From contig MKUO01000021.1 in assembly GCA_001897855.1 (NCBI GenBank), positions 1 to 64,000 of the forward strand: a stretch of 64,000 nucleotides of DNA, given 5' to 3'. The first letter of the stretch is position 1. The number at the start of each line of letters is the position of its first letter. The notes under the pieces are model-generated. The model saw only the letters and a program-made list of their open reading frames with translations. It was not told the DNA's origin and did no database searches. The DNA is from Bacteroidetes bacterium 43-93. Lineage in GTDB: Bacteria; Bacteroidota; Bacteroidia; Chitinophagales; Chitinophagaceae. This document shows positions 40,452-48,130 of this stretch, in pieces. Both the position numbers and the translations under genes were made by a program.

Positions 40452-41270
40452 TTATTTAATTGGTATCATCCATTCAATAAGAGTATTATCAGGTTTTTCA
40501 TAGTTTGGAAGCGCCTGGAACCTGAAGTAGGATACGCCTGTGCTATGTTTAAGGCATGCTTCCTCAACCAGGTGCTTGTTAATCAAAAGGGTGTTTTCAC
40601 GGTATTGATCTACCGTACAGCAAAATTTATAACGTGCATACTTTCCACCAGGAAGATAAGTTCTGAAGAATTTACTGGCGTTTAACCTGTTGGGTTTCTT
40701 TGGCACTATCGCGGCATCATAACGCCCCGGACCGGGTGTTACGTTTTGGCAGGCATGCAGCACAGCATAATAATCGAAATCTTCTTCATTCAGTTTTTCG
40801 TGCTCAATAAATTCTTTTACATCCTTCCAGACGTTATAAATAGATTTACTAAAGTAATCGCCAATGCTGGGGAATATGATCGCTTCCTGCGTATTAAGAT
40901 TTCTGACTTCACAATTGAGTGATAAATAGCTTCCGGGAAGAGAGGATAGTTTGCCCCGAAACTTGCCTTCTGATCTGAATTGTCTTGGTGAGACTTCCAT
41001 TACGCTTTTAAATGCTTTGGAAAAGCTACTGTCATTACTATATCCCACAAGGTATTTTATCTCTCCGGCCGGCAAGTCGGTAAGAGACAGCAGATCTGCT
41101 GCAGTTTGTATTCTTTGCTTTTTTATAAAGTCACCTACGGGTTCGCCCAACTCATCCTTTATCTTCCGGTGCAGATGGAAAGGCGAATAACCTGCGTGCC
41201 TGGCGAGCGCTTCGAGCGTTATGTCCTCATCCAGGTGCCGGCTGATGTATGTGAGTAATTCCTTTACCAT
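40452..41270 (-). CDS. AraC-family regulator with GyrI-like effector domain
   Basis: This 272-aa regulator has the AraC double HTH at its N-terminus (residues 1-100: DITLEALARHAGYSPFHLHRKIKDELG, YLVGYSNDSSFSKAFKSVMEVSPRQF, in part), in Rob/MarA-type order. It is followed by a GyrI-like small-molecule-binding domain (about 115-272: HACQNVTPGPGRYDAAIVP, LPGGKYARYKFCCTVDQY). Such proteins sense amphipathic compounds and activate stress or efflux genes. A TACCTTTG -7 element lies 8 bp before the ATG (41278-41285, minus), implying a very short leader. No efflux gene is next to it. Confidence 0.9.
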   Translation of the reverse strand: MVKELLTYISRHLDEDITLEALARHAGYSPFHLHRKIKDELGEPVGDFIKKQRIQTAADLLSLTDLPAGEIKYLVGYSNDSSFSKAFKSVMEVSPRQFRSEGKFRGKLSSLPGSYLSLNCEVRNLNTQEAIIFPSIGDYFSKSIYNVWKDVKEFIEHEKLNEEDFDYYAVLHACQNVTPGPGRYDAAIVPKKPNRLNASKFFRTYLPGGKYARYKFCCTVDQYRENTLLINKHLVEEACLKHSTGVSYFRFQALPNYEKPDNTLIEWMIPIK

Positions 41271-41277
41271 TGCAGCA

Positions 41278-41285
41278 CAAAGGTA
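41278..41285 (-). promoter_or_regulatory. -7 element TACCTTTG of the AraC/GyrI gene
   Basis: Exact TAnnTTTG match on the minus strand ending 8 bp before the ATG. Confidence 0.5.
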
Positions 41286-41344
41286 GATCGGTATATAGAA
41301 ATAAACTTTGCCATTATTGCTGTGATGGAAACTTATTTCTCGAT

Positions 41345-41373
41345 AACAAAAAACCGGGTCTTAGCCCGGTTTC
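41345..41373 (-). terminator. Terminator after the 68-aa protein gene
   Basis: On the minus strand AAACCGGGC-taaga-CCCGGTTTTTT; near-perfect stem followed by T-run. Confidence 0.85.
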
Positions 41374-41396
41374 CTTCAATGTATTGCAATAATCAG

Positions 41397-41603
41397 TTAG
41401 AATCCTTGTTTAGCAACTCCGTCTTTAATAGCCTGCAGCGCCTTAGCTTCGCTCATGATTGCAGCCATTTTGTTGCCTTTACCATCGTGGCCGGCAGCCA
41501 TATAACCACCCTTCGCGGTTTTAGTAATAACGGCGTCGTGCATCGGTACATTTTTTTCCTTGGTTTTCAGGCAGTACGCTTTGATCATTTTAGATGTATC
41601 CAT
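41397..41603 (-). CDS. Small protein, degenerate zinc-ribbon (DUF5679-like) pattern
   Basis: This 68-aa basic protein is compact, without signal or membrane segment. Its central part, KAYCLKTKEKNVPMHDAVIT then TAKGGYMAAGHDGKGNKMAAI, follows the layout of DUF5679-type zinc ribbons (YCxxCxxK..M.....T...G....G.CPxCGTKM). Only the first Cys remains; the other three ligand positions read Thr, His and Gly, so zinc binding is unlikely. It has a terminator directly after it and its own intergenic region, so it is a genuine monocistronic gene. Function unknown. Confidence 0.75.
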   Translation of the reverse strand: MDTSKMIKAYCLKTKEKNVPMHDAVITKTAKGGYMAAGHDGKGNKMAAIMSEAKALQAIKDGVAKQGF

Positions 41604-41738
41604 AATAGTTGAAATTTTAATAAGTAAACAATTGGGGGAATTTTAGCCCAAGCTACAGGTTTTTGTCAGTAAAATATGAATGACACCGACTTTATTGCAA
41701 GATAAGTGGATATTATCCAGTTTTTTGTGGAAAATACA

Positions 41739-42578
41739 TTAGAGCTCGTGCAGTGCGAAGGTTTCTTTAACCTTTATTCTACCATTATCATTATGTACGG
41801 TGCAACATTCTACTTTAGGATCATGTTCAAAGAATAACACCCAATTTTCGTCTGCTGCCTGTTCCAGTATCGCCCGTTTTTCATTTAGTGTATCCAGTGG
41901 GCGCATATCGTAAGCCATTACCCAGGGCATAGAAATATGCGCTACACTCGGCAGCAGATCCGCGCAAAACAGTACTTTCCGGTCGTTATATTCAATAAGC
42001 GGGAGCATCATATTATCCGTATGTCCCTTCATGTATTTGATCTGTATACCGTCTATCCAGTAGTCGCCATCCGGTGTGTCTATTAAACGTAATTGCCCGC
42101 TTTCCTGTATGGGCACAATGTTCTCTTTCAGGAAAGATGCTTTTTCACGTTCGTTGGGGTTTAAGGCACTTTCCCAGTGTGCTTCATTGCTCCAATAAAT
42201 TGCTTTCGCAAACGTGGGTACTAATTTGCCATCATCTTTCTTTATGGCACCGCCGCAATGGTCAAAGTGGAGATGCGTCAGGAAAGCATCAGTAATATCG
42301 TCCGTTGTAAAACCATGTTTGGCAAGCGATTTTTCCAGGCTATCTTCCCCGTGAGGGTAATAAAAGCTAAAGAATTTTTGATCCTGTTTATCACCCATAC
42401 CGTTGTCTATCAGTATTCTGTAATTGCCATGCTCTATCAACATGCAACGCATTGCCCAGCTGCACATATTGTTGTCATCGGCGGGGTTGGCCCTGTTCCA
42501 CATACTCTTAGGTACAACCCCGTGCATTGCCCCACCATCCAGCTTAAAATATCCTGCATTTACTGTAAATAATCTCAT
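41739..42578 (-). CDS. Metallo-beta-lactamase-fold hydrolase (lactonase-like)
   Basis: This 279-aa cytoplasmic enzyme has the MBL motif HLHFDHCGG (about residues 102-110), with further ligands in GHTDN (about 184-188), FCADLLP (about 203) and FFEHDP (about 251). Overall layout resembles AttM/AiiA-like N-acyl-homoserine lactonases and other lactonases, with MRLFTVNAGYFKLDGGAMHGVVP at the start (quoted for its DGGAMFG-like segment). Actual substrate is unknown. It starts 1 bp after the stop of the MFS gene (42580), so translational coupling and a shared operon are very likely; the MFS protein may move its substrate or product. Confidence 0.9.
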   Translation of the reverse strand: MRLFTVNAGYFKLDGGAMHGVVPKSMWNRANPADDNNMCSWAMRCMLIEHGNYRILIDNGMGDKQDQKFFSFYYPHGEDSLEKSLAKHGFTTDDITDAFLTHLHFDHCGGAIKKDDGKLVPTFAKAIYWSNEAHWESALNPNEREKASFLKENIVPIQESGQLRLIDTPDGDYWIDGIQIKYMKGHTDNMMLPLIEYNDRKVLFCADLLPSVAHISMPWVMAYDMRPLDTLNEKRAILEQAADENWVLFFEHDPKVECCTVHNDNGRIKVKETFALHEL

Positions 42579-42579
42579 C

Positions 42580-43905
42580 TTAAATAACGGTTGACTTTAA
42601 ATGTTCTTTCTTCGCTTTTACAATAGCAAGATACAAAACAATCATACCTGCGGCAAAGAAGGTGATGAGTGCCAAAACAGAATTGCGCATGCTACCGGTA
42701 AGGCTATCAATATATCCAAATGAGAAAATGCCTATTACCAGTGCGATCTTTTCCGTTACATCATAGAAACTAAAGAAGGAAGTAGTGTCTCGGGTCTCGG
42801 GCATTAGTTTTGAATATGTGGAACGACTAAGGGATTGTATACCACCCATTATCAACCCTACAACTGTGGCTATGATGTAAAACTGCATGGCAGTTGTGGT
42901 ATAATAGGCGCCAATACAAACGCCTACCCAGATGAATACTACACATATCAATACAGTTAGATTGCCGAACCTCTCAGATAGTTTCGACATAATATACGCG
43001 CCTGCAATGGCTACCAACTGGATAATTAATATAGTGGTGATCAGTTGCGGCGTACTCAGCTTCAAAACCTTATCTCCGAAAATTGTAGCTGCTACCATAA
43101 CCGTTTGTACGCCCATGCTATAAAGGAAAAAGGCTAAAAGGTAGATGCTCAGTACCGGCAGGCTCCTCACCTGCTTCCATACTTTTCGCAACTCATGGAA
43201 ACCATTACTAAGGATATTGTGTTCCGGGTGCTGCTCCAGTGGCCTCCCCTTCGGCAGCCTTGCAAAGGGTATTTGCGCCCATCCTATCCACCAGATGCCT
43301 ACCAGCAGAAACGAAATACGCGATGCCATACCTACTGTAATGCTGAATGTATCGGGGTTTAAGACAAATACAAAACAGATGAGTTGCAGCAACACACTGC
43401 CGATGTAACCATAGGCAAATCCCTGCGCGCTTAATTTATCCCTGTCCTCCTCCGGTGCTATTTCTGGCAAAAAGGAATTATAAAATACCAGGCTGCCATA
43501 AAAAGCGGCAGCAGCAACTGCCGATAGGATCACTCCAAGTTCTACATGATCGCCCGTGAAGAAAAACAAACCGCAGCAAGCAAGAGAACCTACGTAACAA
43601 AATAGCTTCATAAAAGACTTTTTGGTGCCTTTATAATCTGCTATTGAGGAAAGGATCGGCGATAAGATAGCTATGAGCAGGTAAGCCAAAGCCAGTGAAT
43701 AAGAGAAAAGAACACTGTTTGTTATTTTGATGCCAAAGAAGTCGACAATATCAGATGTGGCACCATTTTTTTCGGTAGTAGTTACCGCAAGATAATAGGT
43801 GGGGTATATGGTGGATGTGATAACAAGATTGTAGGCCGAATTTGCCCAATCGTACATAGACCAGGCCCTGTAAAGCCGTTTTTTAGCGATAATATCGGTT
43901 TGCAT
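42580..43905 (-). CDS. MFS transporter, UMF1/Atg22-like family
   Basis: This 441-aa polytopic protein has about twelve helices and the UMF1/Atg22-like start AWSMYDWANSAYNLVITSTIYPTYY (in part), with the D-W-A-N-S motif typical of the family. Further conserved points are FYNSFLPEIA, SAQGFAYGYIGS, and GLIMGGIQSLSRSTYSKLMPE (quoted in part). Some bacterial relatives export amino acids or other small molecules, but the substrate is not predictable. It is the first gene of a two-gene operon with the lactonase-like hydrolase. The upstream 43906-44252 gap is shared with the divergent exbB promoter. Confidence 0.9.
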   Translation of the reverse strand: MQTDIIAKKRLYRAWSMYDWANSAYNLVITSTIYPTYYLAVTTTEKNGATSDIVDFFGIKITNSVLFSYSLALAYLLIAILSPILSSIADYKGTKKSFMKLFCYVGSLACCGLFFFTGDHVELGVILSAVAAAAFYGSLVFYNSFLPEIAPEEDRDKLSAQGFAYGYIGSVLLQLICFVFVLNPDTFSITVGMASRISFLLVGIWWIGWAQIPFARLPKGRPLEQHPEHNILSNGFHELRKVWKQVRSLPVLSIYLLAFFLYSMGVQTVMVAATIFGDKVLKLSTPQLITTILIIQLVAIAGAYIMSKLSERFGNLTVLICVVFIWVGVCIGAYYTTTAMQFYIIATVVGLIMGGIQSLSRSTYSKLMPETRDTTSFFSFYDVTEKIALVIGIFSFGYIDSLTGSMRNSVLALITFFAAGMIVLYLAIVKAKKEHLKSTVI

Positions 43906-44158
43906 GCAGCCAAAATAAGCAATTAACTAATAATTGTCTGTTCAGCGTCAGCATGTTAACCCTGATATAATACATATGTAGAAAATCGCGTTTATTAACA
44001 AATGTTAAAATCCCGAAGGGGTATTGGTGGTTAGGATTAAAAATTAATAACTTGCCGCCCTTATACGTGTCAGATAAGACTAGATTTTGATACGAAAGCT
44101 GTGTGTGTCACGGGTTTGTAAGTAGTATTAAGTTTCTGAGAAAAAGTAAAAGGTCAAG

Positions 44159-44188
44159 TTGTTTTTTTACAGCGTACTTCTATCTTTG
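44159..44188 (+). promoter_or_regulatory. Promoter of the exbB-exbD-exbD-tonB operon
   Basis: TTG at 44159-44161, exactly 19 bp, TATCTTTG at 44181-44188; 65 bp before the exbB ATG. The remaining 43906-44158 gap shows no gene. Confidence 0.8.
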
Positions 44189-44252
44189 CACCTCACGTAT
44201 ATATTGTCATTAAAGGTAAATTAAAACGTAAAAACTAATAAAAATCAGCATT

Positions 44253-45086
44253 ATGGCAGACGTAAAAACAGCCGCTTCAAAATCACAAAGCCATGCAGGC
44301 AAGCCCAAAAATTCAAGCAATTTTGCCATTAACTTAGGTATAGTAGTAGCTTGTATAGTGGTAGCTGAGCTGGTATTTAACTTCTGGTTTGGTTCTCCAA
44401 GCAATTTTAAAGATGCAGAAATGCATGTTCCTGCCAATTTTATGGGTACGATGCACTCAGGCGGTTGGGTGGTACCTATCCTGATGGGTACAACACTTAC
44501 TTTGATCAGCTTCTGCGTTGAGCGTGCGCTGACAATCATCAAAGCAAAAGGTAAAGTAAATCCTGCTGAGTTCGTTCGCAAAGTTCAATATCACCTGGCT
44601 AATAAAAACCTGGATGCTGCACTGGCAGAGTGTGATAAGCAAGCAGGTAGCGTAGGTAATGTAATGCGTGCCGGCCTGGTAAAATATCGCGAAATGACTA
44701 ACAACCATGAGTTGGCTACAGATCAGAAAGTCCTGAGCATTCAGAAAGAGATCGAAGAAGCAACTGCACTGGAACTGCCAATGCTGGAAAAGAACCTGGT
44801 GTTCCTTTCTACCATCGCTTCGGTAGCAACCCTTCTTGGTCTGTTCGGTACAGTATTGGGTATGATCCGTTCATTCGCTGCGATGGCAACTGCAGGTGCT
44901 CCTGACGCTGCTTCACTGGCGGCCGGTATCTCTGAAGCCCTGATCAATACAGCGTTAGGTATTGGTACTTCATTCCTGGCTATCGTGTTCTACAACTTCT
45001 TTACTACACTGATAGACGGTATCACTTACGGTATTGACGAAAGCGGTTTCACGCTGACTCAAAGTTTTGCTGCTAACTATAAGTAA
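44253..45086 (+). CDS. exbB: ExbB/TolQ/MotA-family proton channel subunit
   Basis: This 277-aa inner-membrane protein has three transmembrane segments (about 28-48, 72-92 and 190-250) and the TolQ/ExbB core LPMLEKNLVFLSTIASVATLLGLFGTVLGMIRSF (in part), followed by SLAAGISEALINTALGI. The N-terminal 25 residues are soluble and Lys/Ser-rich (QSHAGKPKNSSNFAI). It forms the proton-driven motor with ExbD and TonB that energises TonB-dependent outer-membrane receptors. First gene of a four-gene operon with its own strong promoter. Confidence 0.93.
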   Translation: MADVKTAASKSQSHAGKPKNSSNFAINLGIVVACIVVAELVFNFWFGSPSNFKDAEMHVPANFMGTMHSGGWVVPILMGTTLTLISFCVERALTIIKAKGKVNPAEFVRKVQYHLANKNLDAALAECDKQAGSVGNVMRAGLVKYREMTNNHELATDQKVLSIQKEIEEATALELPMLEKNLVFLSTIASVATLLGLFGTVLGMIRSFAAMATAGAPDAASLAAGISEALINTALGIGTSFLAIVFYNFFTTLIDGITYGIDESGFTLTQSFAANYK

Positions 45087-45183
45087 TAGATTGGTAATAA
45101 GCCTTCTGGGTTTTGTGAAAAAGATTTGTGGAAAATCTACGGTTTTGAATCTTATTACTAAACAGTTAAGAAAAATATAAGCA

Positions 45184-45852
45184 ATGCCTAAAGTAAAGAT
45201 GCCACGGAAGAGCACCACCGTCGATATGACGGCCATGTGCGACGTAGCTTTCCTGCTACTGACATTCTTCATGCTGGCAACAAAATTTAAGCCGGAAGAG
45301 CCTGTTACAGTAACAACGCCTTCTTCTATATCTGAGATTCCCCTGCCGGATGCTGATATCATGCTGATAACAGTAGACCCTAAAGGCCGTATATTCTTCT
45401 CTATAGACAATAAGAATATGCGTAAGGATCTGATCAATAACATCGATGATTATAAGAAGCTGGGCCTTACAGAGCAGGAAAAACTGTCTTTCGCTATCGG
45501 TTCTTCAGTGGGTGTGCCGTTCAGTCAATTGAAATCATACCTGGATATGGATCCGGATCAGCAAAAAACTGTTAACAATACCACTCCGGGCATACCTGCA
45601 GATACCTCTGTAACCAACGAAAATAATGAGTTGGCCGCATGGATCAGGGTAGCACGTAATACCAACCCAAAGTTGCGTATCTGTATCAAGGCAGATGGTA
45701 ACGCTTCTTATCCTGAGATCAAGAAGGTTATCAGTACACTGGAAGGATGGAAAATTTTCAAGTTCAACCTGATAACAGGGCTGAAAGGAGTACCTCCGGG
45801 AACTGCTGCTTATACTATGAAGCAGAATGCAACCGGCAATAAGGTACAATAA
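45184..45852 (+). CDS. exbD: ExbD-family protein, first copy
   Basis: This 222-aa protein has the single N-terminal membrane helix with the essential Asp (Asp19 in DMTAMCDVAFLLLTFFMLATKF), preceded by the basic cytoplasmic tail MPKVKMPRKS. The long periplasmic part (about 40-222) is larger than the 140-residue classical ExbD, with an insertion (SFAIGSSVGVPFSQLKSYLDMDPDQQ, in part) before the conserved NPKLRICIKADGNASYPEIKKVISTL peptidoglycan/TonB-contacting fold. It pairs with ExbB. Spacing to exbB is 97 bp and to the second copy 37 bp. Confidence 0.9.
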   Translation: MPKVKMPRKSTTVDMTAMCDVAFLLLTFFMLATKFKPEEPVTVTTPSSISEIPLPDADIMLITVDPKGRIFFSIDNKNMRKDLINNIDDYKKLGLTEQEKLSFAIGSSVGVPFSQLKSYLDMDPDQQKTVNNTTPGIPADTSVTNENNELAAWIRVARNTNPKLRICIKADGNASYPEIKKVISTLEGWKIFKFNLITGLKGVPPGTAAYTMKQNATGNKVQ

Positions 45853-45889
45853 GGACAAATAATTTAGTTAACTATATAAAAGTTTTTCC

Positions 45890-46483
45890 ATGGCTGAAAT
45901 GGATACCTCCTCGCAGGGGGGACATAAGAAAGGCCCGGGGGTCAAAAAAGGTAAAAAGCAATCTACCAGGGTGGATCTTACGCCAATGGTGGATCTCGGT
46001 TTCCTTTTGATCACATTCTTCATGTTTACCACTACGCTGTCTAAACCAAAGACAATGCAGATAAACATGCCTTATAAGGATGAGAACATTAAGGAAGATG
46101 AGCAAACCAAGCTGAAAGCCAGCCAAAGTATGACGGTTTTGCTCAGCAAGAACCATCGTATATATTATTACCAGGGTATTGGCGATGATCCTACCAAGCC
46201 ACCGGAACTGCAGGTAACCTACTTTAAGCAAAAAGATGGCATCAGGGATGCTATCATCGCTAAACTGAAAGATGTAGAAGCATTAAAAGCGCAAGGCGTC
46301 CTTCAGCCCAAAGATCAGGCGGCAATCCTTATCAAACCAGATACGAATAGTACTTACTCTGACCTGGTAAATATGCTGGATGAAATGAGTATTAATGACG
46401 TAAAGGTTTACGCGATTGTGGATATTAGCCAGGTAGACCGTGATTTTATTGCCAGCACCGAGCAGGCAAATGGCGGACAATAA
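45890..46483 (+). CDS. exbD: ExbD-family protein, second copy
   Basis: This 197-aa paralogue has a longer Gly/Lys-rich cytoplasmic tail (SSQGGHKKGPGVKKGKKQS) and the membrane helix with Asp35 (RVDLTPMVDLGFLLITFFMF), then a periplasmic domain ending AAILIKPDTNSTYSDLVNMLDEM. Two ExbD-type subunits after one ExbB are usual in Bacteroidota, where they may form a heteromeric channel or serve gliding/T9SS-linked functions. It lies between the first copy and tonB in the same operon. Confidence 0.9.
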   Translation: MAEMDTSSQGGHKKGPGVKKGKKQSTRVDLTPMVDLGFLLITFFMFTTTLSKPKTMQINMPYKDENIKEDEQTKLKASQSMTVLLSKNHRIYYYQGIGDDPTKPPELQVTYFKQKDGIRDAIIAKLKDVEALKAQGVLQPKDQAAILIKPDTNSTYSDLVNMLDEMSINDVKVYAIVDISQVDRDFIASTEQANGGQ

Positions 46484-46536
46484 TTTTATGGAAAACCCCA
46501 AATCTTGCGTCTTAATTATTAAAGGAAAAAGATAAA

Positions 46537-47337
46537 ATGGATATAAATAAAATACTCAACAGCGACTACCTCGATATCTTGTTCGAGGGCCGTAATAAAA
46601 AATACGGCGGGTATGAGTTGCGTAAGAAATATCCGCAGCGTATGCGCAATGCCGGCTTTATTGTATTCGGTGTTGTAGCGCTGGCCATGGGTGGCTCCCT
46701 TTTGGCAAGTGTGTTAAAAACCACTGAGAAAAAGGAAGTTGCTATGATGAAGGAAGTTACTTTAGCAGAACCACCGCCAATAGATCCAAACAAGCCACCT
46801 CCACCACCTCCACCGCCGCCACCGCCACCGGTGAAGCCAACGGTAAAATTCACGCCTCCTGTTATCAAGAAGGATGAAGAGGTAAAGGAAGAGGAGAAAC
46901 CACCAGAACAAAAAGACCTTAAGGATGTAACAGCCGGGTTATCAACCCAGGCAGGTGATCCGAACGGTATCGATGCGGGTTTGGTTGATAAGCCTGGTAC
47001 CGGTGTGGTGCAGGCTCCTGCTCCTGAAGTCTTCAAATACGTAGAACAAATGCCGGAACCTCCTTACAACGTAATGGAGTACCTGGGTAAGAACATGCGT
47101 TATCCTGATGCTGCCAGGGAAAATGGTATCGAAGGACGCGTTAGTGTTCAGTTCATCGTAAATGAGGATGGTAGTATCACTGATGTGAAGATCGTTGGTT
47201 CTAAGCGCCTGGGTGGAGGATGTGAAGAAGAAGCGATGCGCGTAATATCTTCTATGCCTAAGTGGAAACCCGGTAAACAAAACGGTAGGCCGGTGAAGGT
47301 ATATTATACGCAGCCTGTTAGCTTCCGTCTTGAGTAG
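46537..47337 (+). CDS. tonB: TonB-family energy transducer
   Basis: This 266-aa protein has a cytoplasmic N-terminus (DILFEGRNKKYGGYELRKKY), one membrane helix (about 38-60, AGFIVFGVVALAMGGSLLASV), then a run of about eleven Pro (PPPPPPPPPPP, about residues 87-98) and a Lys/Glu/Pro-rich periplasmic spacer. The C-terminal TonB domain (about 175-266) has YPDAARENGIEGRVSVQFIV, then DVKIVGSKRLGGGCEEEAMRVI and PKWKPGKQNGRPV. It carries energy from ExbBD to outer-membrane receptors. A terminator follows. Confidence 0.94.
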   Translation: MDINKILNSDYLDILFEGRNKKYGGYELRKKYPQRMRNAGFIVFGVVALAMGGSLLASVLKTTEKKEVAMMKEVTLAEPPPIDPNKPPPPPPPPPPPPVKPTVKFTPPVIKKDEEVKEEEKPPEQKDLKDVTAGLSTQAGDPNGIDAGLVDKPGTGVVQAPAPEVFKYVEQMPEPPYNVMEYLGKNMRYPDAARENGIEGRVSVQFIVNEDGSITDVKIVGSKRLGGGCEEEAMRVISSMPKWKPGKQNGRPVKVYYTQPVSFRLE

Positions 47338-47358
47338 TAACAACATAGATCAAATATT

Positions 47359-47393
47359 TAAGGCTATCGCATTCAGTCGATAGCCTTTTTTTT
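47359..47393 (+). terminator. Terminator after tonB
   Basis: AAGGCTATCG-cattcagt-CGATAGCCTT followed by TTTTTT; perfect 10-bp stem. Confidence 0.9.
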
Positions 47394-47441
47394 AAATTAA
47401 ATTTAGGATGGTACACGGGCATAATCTTAGTATATAGGTAT

Positions 47442-47449
47442 TACTTTTG
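47442..47449 (+). promoter_or_regulatory. -7 element TACTTTTG before the OmpH-like gene
   Basis: Exact TAnnTTTG match 33 bp before the ATG at 47482; -33 not clear. Confidence 0.5.
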
Positions 47450-47481
47450 CTGCACGCACTGTCTCAATTAAATTATTCTAC

Positions 47482-48108
47482 ATGAAGAATCTTTCAACTG
47501 CGCTTAGCGCCCTTGCTTTAATAGGTGTACTGGTATTGTTCGGTATGCACTTTTCAAAAAATGATAAAAAGACAGCTACTGAAAGTAACACCAAAACATC
47601 GGTGGAAACTTTTAATAGCACCGGTAAGATCGCATATGTAAATATCGATTCCCTGGAAGCGAATTACCTGTATCTGAAAACTGAGAAAAAGAAGTTTGAA
47701 AAAAGGCAGGCGGATATGATGGCAGAGCTGGAAAGGAGCGCGCAGCAAATCCAAAATGATTACATTGCCATGCAGCGCAAAATGCAGGCCGGTACGCTTA
47801 CTCCTGCTGAAAAGGATGCCGGTGAAAAACGCCTGATGCAGATGGATGAAAGCTACAGGACAAGAAAAGATGCCTTACAGGTGCAACTGGTAAAAGAGCA
47901 GGATGAATTCAATAAAAAGCTCCAGGCTGAACTGGATGCATTTCTTGCAGAATATAATAAGGACAAGAAATTTGACTATATCCTGTCTTATTCCAAAGGT
48001 GGATCTATCATGTTTGCTAACAAATCGCTGGATATTACAGAAGATGTATTGAAAGGTATGAATACGCGTAATCCGGTGGTGAACGAAGCTGAGAAGAAAA
48101 ATAAATAG
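47482..48108 (+). CDS. OmpH/Skp-family periplasmic chaperone, membrane-anchored
   Basis: This 208-aa protein has an N-terminal hydrophobic helix (ALSALALIGVLVLFGMHF) that lacks a clear cleavage site, then a Skp/OmpH domain: KIAYVNIDSLEANYLYLK, a long coiled coil (about 75-150, rich in Glu, Lys, Gln and Met), and KKFDYILSYSKGGSIMFANKSLDITEDVL. The family binds unfolded outer-membrane proteins in the periplasm. It is followed 22 bp on by an amino acid permease that begins with TTG. Confidence 0.87.
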   Translation: MKNLSTALSALALIGVLVLFGMHFSKNDKKTATESNTKTSVETFNSTGKIAYVNIDSLEANYLYLKTEKKKFEKRQADMMAELERSAQQIQNDYIAMQRKMQAGTLTPAEKDAGEKRLMQMDESYRTRKDALQVQLVKEQDEFNKKLQAELDAFLAEYNKDKKFDYILSYSKGGSIMFANKSLDITEDVLKGMNTRNPVVNEAEKKNK

Positions 48109-48130
48109 TATTTTTCTGAAAACTTCGCTT

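Noticed and set aside
46788-46830. CCACCGCC-type repeat in tonB as a regulatory or mobile repeat
   Set aside because: It simply encodes the polyproline spacer of TonB.
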